Shown here: positions 19,101-23,973 of the stretch, in pieces
How positions within the stretch are numbered: position 1 is the stretch's first letter
Layout of the letters: every line of letters begins with the position of its first letter
Position numbers and translations under genes: made by a program
Assembly (NCBI GenBank): GCA_001275005.1
Contig: JWZX01001015.1
Location: forward strand, 1 to 23,973
From: Chrysochromulina tobinii
Lineage: Eukaryota > Haptophyta > Prymnesiales > Chrysochromulinaceae
Reading direction: 5' to 3'
DNA length: 23,973 bases
The notes under the pieces: model-generated
Databases searched by the model: none
The model's input: the letters and a program-made list of their open reading frames with translations, nothing else
What the model was told of the DNA's origin: nothing

Positions 19101-20266
19101 GTGCATGCAAGGGGCCGCTGGCATCTGAGGGGCATGCATGCAAGGGGCTGCGAGCATGCGAGGGGCATGCATGCAAAATGGACTGCGAGCGCACCTGTGC
19201 TTTGGCCGCCTCGATCTTCTTCATGGTGTTGGTATGAAAGTCGGCTGCAGCCGCCACGCTCGACACGATGGAGGAGGCTTCGGCGGCGGCATCGACGCCG
19301 CCCTCGCCCTCGCTGCTGCGTCCAGCGCCACTCTCGCCGCGACCTATGTCGCTGACGCGTATCGTCGAGAGGACCTCATCGAGGGCGGTGTTCTCTGCAG
19401 CCTTGACCTGAGGCGATGGAGGAGGGATTGTGCACGCGTCTTGTGCAGCTCAACGGCCATCAGAGGTCATCAGAGGCCACCAGAGGCCGCCAGAGGTCAC
19501 CAGAGGCCATCAGAGGCCATCAGAGGCCAATCAGAGGCCAATCAGAGGCCATCAGGGGAGTGGCGCCCACCTCCTCTTGCAGCTCGAACCGCACAGTTCC
19601 CACCCGCTTCTCCGCGCGTTCGTATAAGGAGCGCTGAGCGTGTGCGCCGCACTGCTCGATGGCCTGGGTGATGATTCGCGCGGCCGTGTGCTCGTACGCG
19701 AGCGCCGCGCTCTCTGCCTTGCGCACGCGCTGCATCGCGTGCTCGTGCTGCACGCGCTCTGCATGGGCCGCACTGTCGCGCGCCGTCCGCTCTGCCGCCT
19801 CCCGCTGTGCCCTCTCGGCCTCCTTCTCGGCCTGTGCAGCGAGGACCTTGGAGGGGACCTTGAGCGACTCGGAGCAGTCGGCGGGGAGCTCGGGCAGGAG
19901 CGTGCGCAGCGGCGCCGTCTCCGGCCCGAGCGCGCCCCAGAACTGGCCGGTGTTGCAGCAGCGCGCGCGGAAGGCGTAGGCGGCTCCCGCGGCGAGGCCA
20001 CCCTTGGTGCAGCGCGAGTTTTTGAGCGTGCTCGAGGCGACCTCCCACGGCGAGTCTTGCGACGGCCCGATCCTCTCGCCGGGCTCAGCCACGAGCCGCC
20101 ACTGCAGCTCGAAGCATGCGACCTGCAGTGGTGTCGGCTGCGCGCCGGAGCGCAGCTTGGGCGCCGCGCCGAGGCTGAAGTCGAGCGTGATCGAATTGGG
20201 GCTGGCACGCACGAAGGTGATGATCACCGGAGGTATGGTGCTCGACTCGGATGATGCCAGCGCCAT
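12884..20266 (-). CDS. Fibronectin type III-like plus long coiled-coil protein, 14 exons
   Basis: Proposed exons, in sense order: 20266-19571, 19407-19195, 18823-18508, 18461-18163, 17954-17457, 17381-16907, 16702-16455, 16191-15891, 15789-15077, 14893-14717, 14546-14487, 14378-14280, 13927-13754, 13426-12884. They total 4812 nt (1603 aa), with every junction phase agreeing. Residues ~8-122 resemble one FN3 domain (PPVIITFVRASPNSITLDF .. GLAAGAAYAFRARCCN). Nearly all the rest is Ala/Glu/Arg-rich heptad sequence (AAQAEKEAERAQREAAERTA; LRREDEQ-like stretches), interrupted by Gly/Ser/Pro loops. The C-terminus has a polyalanine tract and five AVRQSEAG repeats. No named family is recognised; such architecture suggests a structural or scaffold protein (cytoskeleton, basal body). 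Three introns lack a GT donor: GC donors fit at 18162, 17456 and 15890. Small-exon boundaries near 14487-14378 and the 46-nt intron at 18507-18462 are the least certain. Confidence 0.75.
12944..13066 (-). repeat. 24-bp exonic tandem repeat (AVRQSEAG x5)
   Basis: Five near-identical 24-nt units (plus strand CGCACCCGCCTCCGATTGA + CGAAC) encode AVRQS(E/D)AG near the C-terminus of the coiled-coil protein. A GCC/GCG tract encoding ~17 Ala lies just N-terminal (about 13100-13165). Confidence 0.9.
13427..13753 (-). repeat. Intron 13 of the coiled-coil gene, TGATTGCACTC array
   Basis: Donor GGGCAG|GTGAGT, acceptor GACGGCAG|ATGGAC. Most of the 327 nt is a diverged array of TGATTGCACTC (plus strand GAGTGCAATCA), with units of about 10-12 nt. 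Confidence 0.8.
13928..14279 (-). repeat. Intron 12 with three 83-bp units, each holding a copy of the preceding exon end
   Basis: Units at 14025-14107, 14108-14190 and 14191-14273 are nearly identical. In sense, each contains CTGATGGCCTCCCTCATCAG, then a copy of the exon end (GAAGGCGGCGGCGGAGCAAC) and a donor CAG|GTGCAG. After the array a degenerate copy of the next exon start (GTGCAGATCGAAG for GTTCAGATCAAGG) precedes the true acceptor CTCCGCAG at 13928. Confidence 0.85.
14379..14486 (-). other. Intron 11 of the coiled-coil gene
   Basis: Donor GTCCAG|GTGCGA, acceptor CATATTAG|GAAGCC. It is 108 nt, contains three TGATG(G/A)C units, and is notably AT-rich near the acceptor. No exon copy is seen. 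Confidence 0.65.
14547..14716 (-). repeat. Intron 10 with a fossil exon junction
   Basis: In the middle of the intron, 14641-14660 is identical to the exon-I end region 14714-14733. It runs directly into a diverged copy (14619-14643) of the start of the next exon (14521-14546). The flanks are GATGAGCCCT arrays. So the intron contains its own uninterrupted junction sequence. Confidence 0.8.
14894..15076 (-). repeat. Intron 9 with duplicated acceptor and CTGATCGCTTCC array
   Basis: Donor GCCAAG|GTGTGT. The acceptor region GAGTGGCGCAG|GTGCGG occurs twice, at about 14948-14964 as a decoy and at 14888-14904 as the one used. The 5' part is a (C/T)CTGATCGC array. Confidence 0.8.
15790..15890 (-). 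other. Probable GC-AG intron 8 of the coiled-coil gene
   Basis: Exon G runs into TGA without any GT. A GC donor ATAG|GCGAGC (phase 1) joined to acceptor CATCAG|GCCTCATC keeps the heptad sequence open (LEQSIGLIKEESKLAARE). Confidence 0.6.
16192..16454 (-). repeat. Intron 7 with GCATGC minisatellite and exon-start echo
   Basis: Donor GAGCAC|GTACGCTCGCAGCG resembles the next exon start GTCCGCTCGCTAAGG at 16191. The middle is a GAGTGCGCTT array (16340-16420 on plus), then repeats of GGGGAATGCATGCAAGGGG with GAGCATGCGA (16225-16315). Confidence 0.8.
16703..16906 (-). repeat. Intron 6, duplicated CTGATGACCTC block
   Basis: Donor GACG|GTGCGCG (phase 1), acceptor GGTAG|GTGCGCG, so the same octamer follows both. 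Inside is a ~65-bp direct duplication (plus 16722-16770 and about 16775-16825) holding GAGGCATTGCGAGGGCAATA and CATCAGAGGTCATCAGAGG. Confidence 0.75.
17382..17456 (-). other. Probable GC-AG intron 5 with exon-start echo
   Basis: The exon frame would hit TAA. The only fitting donor is CTG|GCAAGCTTGC, and the acceptor is CATCAG|GCAAGCCTGC. The first 17 intron nt repeat the next exon start (GCAAGC(T/C)TGCTCAGCCT). Splicing gives HPAKL|ASLLSLTGAFGEDEQ. Confidence 0.7.
17955..18162 (-). repeat. Probable GC-AG intron 4 with duplicated acceptor
   Basis: Donor ATGCAG|GCAAGC, acceptor CGTATGGCAG|GTGAAG. The acceptor motif GCTCGTATGGCAGGTGA is present twice, at the real site and about 45 nt upstream in sense. 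CGATTGACCCTCACTGCG-like units are also repeated near the donor. Confidence 0.65.
18462..18507 (-). other. Possible 46-nt mini-intron in the coiled-coil gene
   Basis: GTGAGG..CAAGAG removal is needed to connect the frame ending GGGQ to the coiled-coil frame beginning RDFKLVEALQPHSLRLE. The donor AGG|GTGAGG is good. An indel is the alternative. Confidence 0.45.
18824..19194 (-). repeat. Intron 2 with GCATGC minisatellite and a 46-bp exon-start copy
   Basis: 18874-18919 repeats 18783-18828 (exon C start with its acceptor) at 44 of 46 positions, followed in sense by CTGATGGCCTCTGATGAGC and a second CAG acceptor, the one used. The rest (18930-19194) is a minisatellite of GCATGCATGC blocks joined by GAGGCTTAGGGGTGGCCTTG units (plus strand). 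Confidence 0.85.
19408..19570 (-). repeat. Intron 1 of the coiled-coil gene, CTGATGGCCTCTG array
   Basis: Donor GAGGAG|GTGGGC, acceptor CGCCTCAG|GTCAAG. About ten CTGATGGCCT / CTGGTGACCT units (plus strand GGCCATCAGA, 19459-19555). Confidence 0.85.
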
Positions 20267-20488
20267 CGTGCCTACGAGTGACTCGTGCTGCACACAGCAA
20301 AATTTGTGAGGCGGGCGTTCGACGGTTACGGCTGCAGGTTACGGCATGCAATCCATCACAATATCCAGCGACTGGTCATGCGTCAGCCGTTTGAGTCACA
20401 GCTCGGGGGAAAAGCCAAAACCCTCTTCACAGCACATTTTGTGTGAGGAAAGCGCTCTCGGCTGAAGTCAAAGGATTTGGACGGTTCA
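20267..20488. promoter_or_regulatory. Divergent (bidirectional) promoter region
   Basis: 222 bp separate the two start codons of the head-to-head coiled-coil (-) and guanylate kinase (+) genes, so both core promoters must lie here unless 5' UTR introns exist. The stretch is less GC-rich than the coding sequence. No canonical TATA box is evident. Confidence 0.6.
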
Positions 20489-22758
20489 ATGCCGTGGTTG
20501 TGGGGCCGAAAAGAGTCGGCGGAGGCCGCGGAGGAGCGGAGGCGACGAAAAGAGGAACATGACAAGGAGCTCGCTCAATACTGGGCGACTGTCAACGCTA
20601 GCCGTGGCGCGAGCCCAGCGCCGAAGGCAGCAGCAGCAGATCACACGCAAGGATCTTCCGAACAAAGTGAAGTCGACCTGGCGTTGCTCGCGGCGCGCAC
20701 TCGAGTTGAATTGGCGCGCAACGCACTCGAGTGCCAGGAATCTTACATCAAGAATGGCCTGAAGTCGACGATCGGGTGGAGTAGAATCTGGCAGCTTTCC
20801 GGAGAACACCCAGGGCGTGTGAATGGGAAGGAGTTGCGGCTTGGCGAGCTCGAGCGAGCGCTTCGCGCGGCGCAGGCAGAGGAGGCTGAGCTCCAGCGCC
20901 TCGCGGACTCCGGAGAGACGATGCTGCCGGCATCGGCCATCGCCAAAGACATCAGCCGCACGCCGGAGGCTTGGCGTCCATGGCACCAGCACGTGCCAGC
21001 CGGTGGGCTAGCCGTGTCGTCAAGGCGTCCCACCCAAGGCGGCGTGGAGGTGAGGCGCCGATTGGCCGTGCAGGACGCCCCGGCGCGAGACTCACCCAAA
21101 GCAGGCGCCGGCCCTTGGACGCTCCTCGAGATGTACTCGTATCTTCAGAGCGAGAATCTCAAGCTGCGCAGCCAGGTAGGCTTGCTGGAGGCGGTGGCTC
21201 TGCATGCAAGTGCTCACCACGGCGCCCTCGCCCCTCTCCCCTCTCCCCACAGGTAGGCATGCTGGAGGCCGAGGTCGTGGCATTGAAGGCACAGCGACAG
21301 GCGTTCAAGGAGCAGCTGCTCGGAGCACGCGCCGGCGGCGCAGCCGTCGCGACAAGCATTGACGAGCCAAACTCACAGGCAGGCAGTCCCGCCCCCGCGA
21401 CCTCTGTCACGCAGGCATTCGCGGGCGTCGGGGCTTTCTGTAGAGCACCGCCGCCGAAACAGCAGCGTCCGCGTCGGAAGAACCGCCACGTCAGCGAGGG
21501 AGGCGGCGAGGGCGGCGGCGAGGGCGGCGACGAGGGCGGCGGAATGGAGCATCCCAAGCGGCCAGGTCCGTCAGTTCCGTCAGTTCCGTCAGAGGAGCAT
21601 CGCAAGCGGCCAGTAGTCGTGTGCGGCCCCAGCGGCGTTGGCAAGGGCACCCTGATCGGCCGGCTGCTCAACGACCATCCCGACCAATTTGGCTTCTCTG
21701 TGAGCCATACGACGCGCGCGCCTCGACCGGGGGAGCAGCATGGCGTGCACTACTACTTTGTGGAGCCGGCGGAGATGGAGGCGATGATTGCGAGGGGCGA
21801 GTTCGTTGAGTACGCGCGTGTACACAGCCACGTCTACGGCACCTCCCACGCTGGCGTGCGGGCCGTCTCCGATGCCGGCAAGACGTGCGTGCTCGATATC
21901 GACGTGCAGGGCGCGACACTGGTCAAGAAGACGAGCCTGGACGCGCTCTTCATCTTCATCGCGCCGCCCTCCATGAGCGAGCTCGAGAAGCGCCTTCGTG
22001 GGCGCAGCACCGAGACCGACGAGCAGATCAGCCTGCGGCTCGGGGCCGCCCAAAAGGAGATGGCATCTCTCGAGCTCTCGGGCTTTTATGATGCGGTGAT
22101 CATCAACGACGATCTTGAAGGTGCGTACGCTAGGCTCAAGGAGGTCGTCCTTGGCGCGGCTACTGCGAGGGCTCATCCCGCCGCCACCGCCCCTGCGACG
22201 TGTTGGGCTCCATCGCCGTGTTGGGCGCCAGCGCCACCCGCCGCATCGCCCGCTGCCGCCGCCACCGCCGCTGCACCCTCCCAAGTACTGCAGCGGAAGC
22301 ACAAGCATCGCCATCGCAAGACCCCCGAGCGCGTGGCTGTGGACGACGAGGAGAGGTTCATAGCGCGTATGGACCTCCGCGAGGCAGGCGAGGCGACACT
22401 GACGAAGCCGCCGGCGCCCACGCCGGCGCCAGCACAAGCGTCGGCGGGCTCAGCTGGCAACGCCGCCGCCCTGGCAGCCGCAACGGGCCCGGCGCCGCAG
22501 CCTAAGGTCGCCCACACGCCCGAGCCGCCGCCGCCGTCGCCGCCGCCGCCGGCGGCAGCAGTGGCCCGTGCTAAGCTCTACAGCTCGGCCTCCACAAACT
22601 GGGGCCCGCAAATGAAGGTCAGTGCTGGCGAGGTGGAGGCGATCAACGCGCGCATTCGGTCCAAAAGCATGGCCAAGGGGCTGGTTGCCAAGGGGCTCTC
22701 GCCAGCGGCTCATCATCAGAACATCCTACGGGGTGCAGCTGCAACTGTTGAAGCATAG
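20489..22758 (+). CDS. Guanylate kinase with coiled-coil N-terminal extension, 2 exons
   Basis: Exons 20489-21175 and 21253-22758 give 730 aa. The guanylate kinase domain spans residues ~347-530: P-loop GPSGVGKGT, the GMP-binding stretch SHTTRAPRPGEQHGVHYYF, then EFVEYARVHSHVYGTS, CVLDIDVQGA and FIFIAPPS. All key positions of active enzymes are present, so it probably phosphorylates GMP to GDP with ATP and is not a dead MAGUK module. The N-terminal ~260 residues are charged and helical (AEAAEERRRRKEEHDKEL; SENLKLRSQVGMLEAEVVALKAQR), an extended coiled coil. No SH3 or PDZ domain is visible. The tail of ~200 residues is Ala/Pro-rich and ends in a conserved-looking basic segment (EVEAINARIRSKSMAKG). 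Ordinary guanylate kinases are ~200 aa, so the extensions are unusual and suggest tethering. Start ATG at 20489 is the first in frame. Confidence 0.88.
21176..21252 (+). repeat. Introner-like intron of the guanylate kinase gene (77 nt)
   Basis: Begins AGCCAG|GTAGGCTTGCTGGAG and ends CCCCACAG|GTAGGCATGCTGGAG. The first 17 nt match the next exon start at 16 positions. The second half is the same module as in SKI2: CTGCATGCAAGTGCTCACC, ACGGCGCC, a CT-rich tract and ACAG. Splicing preserves the heptad pattern, and retention would frameshift. Confidence 0.85.
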
Positions 22759-23234
22759 GAGCAAGACGCGCACATGTGTAGCTCGCCGCCGTCTGCATGG
22801 ACTGAGGACTGGAGGACTGCGCCCCGCGCATGCCGGCCCCGCAGCCACCGACGAATCAGCACTTTAGATTATGACAGCATACACTGTGGACTCACCACGA
22901 AATCCCTACCTCTGTTCCTCTCAGGCCAAGCCAACACGCGTGTGGCCTGTTCCCCAGGGCCAGGCCCACTTCTGTTCCGGGCAGCAGGCCAATATGCCTC
23001 CTAATTGTGTAACGCGCGCGCGCAGCTCAGAACACCTAAATTTCACTCATTGTCATACAACCGGCAAGACTCTTGATTTTGCTGACCGTTTTTCCTGTGC
23101 AAAGCGAAGGTGAGCACGGGGACCGGTGGTTGTGCGGCTGCCGAGTTGACAAATAAACGTGCACGTGAATGTGAACGTGATGGGTCAGAAGGGTCCCGCC
23201 GATTCAAATTCACGAAACTCTTGAGGAAGCGCGG
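22759..23234. other. Intergenic: guanylate kinase 3' side / promoter of secreted-protein gene
   Basis: 476 bp without a supported gene. It is AT-richer than its neighbours. An AATAAA at 23152-23157 is the only poly(A)-like hexamer noticed, but it is ~390 bp past the stop, so its role is uncertain. Confidence 0.5.
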
Positions 23235-23973
23235 ATGCTCCGCTTGAGTTCTGACCACATGGGCCTTGTTGGCCCTCTCTGCTCCATGAGTCGAGGCTTG
23301 CTGAGGAAACAAACTCTCATTGTGCTGCTCCTCCTTCAGCTGAGCGGCACGGTGGGGCAATGCACCAACGAGTGCATCGGTACCCCCATTTGGGGCTCGG
23401 ATGGCTACTGCGATGACGGCGGACCCGGCGCCGCGTACACTGGTTGCCAGTACGGCACCGACTGCTCGGATTGCGGGCCTCGTGCCCAGAGCTCGCCGCC
23501 GCCACCGTCATCGTCGCCGCCGCCGCCCCTCCTTGCTGTAAGCACTGTCAACGGAATCACATACTATTCAGGGTCTGGCTCGAGCTGGACCGTACCACAG
23601 TATTCGCCGCTGGTATCCTATGCTTGCCAGTACAACCTGTGCACGATCACGGCTCCCTTTGATGGCACGGCCTCAAACCCACTTGGTAATTCCATCGACT
23701 TTGCCGGACCGAACTACCAACCATTGCCATATTCCTACACTATTGAGATGGGCGCTCGCTACACGTTTTCACATTGGCGGGTTGCAGGCCAGACCTGGTA
23801 TCGCTTCGGGCAGGTGCATCTCAAGTATGCGGACACTTCGGGGACGCTCGTCACCGCTCCTGGCTCGAACACTGACTTCACTACCATCCCCGATGGGGAG
23901 TTTGCTTATGGCACCTTTAGCAGCCCAGTGACCGCATCTCGCTGGCAAGTGGTCATCACGACTTACGCGAACA
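23235..23973 (+). CDS. Secreted or membrane Cys-rich protein, 3' truncated by the window
   Basis: Open to the right edge (246 codons visible). The first in-frame ATG after a TGA at 23178 is at 23235; 23259 and 23286 are alternatives. A strong signal sequence (KQTLIVLLLLQLSGTVGQ) is best placed with the 23286 start. Then comes a Cys-rich module (CTNECIGTP..DGYCDDGGPG..GCQYGTDCSDCG), similar to short Notch/LNR-like acidic calcium-type modules in algal secreted proteins. A Ser/Pro hinge (SSPPPPSSSPPPPL) and a Tyr/Trp-rich beta-type ectodomain follow, not recognised. It is probably extracellular, with the Cys module bridged by disulfides. Its base composition is less GC-extreme than that of the preceding genes. 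The end lies beyond this window. Confidence 0.7.
   Translation, partial: MLRLSSDHMGLVGPLCSMSRGLLRKQTLIVLLLLQLSGTVGQCTNECIGTPIWGSDGYCDDGGPGAAYTGCQYGTDCSDCGPRAQSSPPPPSSSPPPPLLAVSTVNGITYYSGSGSSWTVPQYSPLVSYACQYNLCTITAPFDGTASNPLGNSIDFAGPNYQPLPYSYTIEMGARYTFSHWRVAGQTWYRFGQVHLKYADTSGTLVTAPGSNTDFTTIPDGEFAYGTFSSPVTASRWQVVITTYAN

Noticed and set aside
18930-19190. GCATGCATGC palindromes as a possible hairpin RNA or replication origin
   Set aside because: They form a simple minisatellite within an intron and no extended stem-loop with a unique loop could be drawn.
20267-20293. Upstream GTG start for the coiled-coil protein (27 nt longer)
   Set aside because: GTG starts are not expected for eukaryotic nuclear genes; the first ATG at 20266 directly precedes the FN3-like domain.

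Overview
The window looks like nuclear DNA from a GC-rich single-celled alga, most likely a haptophyte (Emiliania/Chrysochromulina-type). That is an inference. It rests on spliced, densely packed genes with strong G/C third-position use, on eukaryote-only products, on probable GC-AG introns beside GT-AG introns, and on a secreted protein whose Cys-rich motif (DGYCDDGGPG..C..GTDCSDCG) I associate with haptophytes and related algae. There are no prokaryotic signatures, tRNAs or rRNAs.

Layout from left to right: an intronless IQ-motif protein (+, 193-1749). A SKI2-type DExH RNA helicase (+, 2079-8100), which I could join from 11 exons into one 1480-residue frame ending in a DSHCT-type C-terminus. 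A gene-poor convergent spacer (8101-9050). A cytochrome b5 / zinc-ribbon / TPR-like protein (-, 11379-9051). A 2OG-Fe(II) oxygenase (-, 12405-11575). A very long fibronectin-III plus coiled-coil protein (-, 20266-12884), joined from 14 exons into one 1603-residue frame. A 222-bp divergent promoter region. A guanylate kinase with a coiled-coil N-terminus (+, 20489-22758). Finally a secreted Cys-rich protein that runs off the right edge (+, from 23235).

The genes share no obvious pathway. SKI2 acts in 3'-5' cytoplasmic mRNA decay, guanylate kinase in nucleotide metabolism, and the others are single-gene functions.

The most interesting content is in the introns. Six introns in two unlinked genes share a 3' module built on TGCTCACCACGGCGCC followed by a short pyrimidine tract and CAG (an introner-like element). 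Most of these introns, and many others in the long coiled-coil gene, also carry a near-copy of the exon sequence that flanks them, so the intron starts or ends inside a duplicated AG|GT junction. Some introns hold a complete fossil of the uninterrupted exon-exon junction. The rest of the intron sequence is mostly short TGATTGC / CTGATGACC / CTGATGGCC arrays that always read in the sense direction of the host gene. Together these suggest recent and repeated intron birth by segmental duplication plus insertion of a repeated module. All intron boundaries were chosen by eye from frame continuity, splice consensus and protein-family alignment, not from transcripts.
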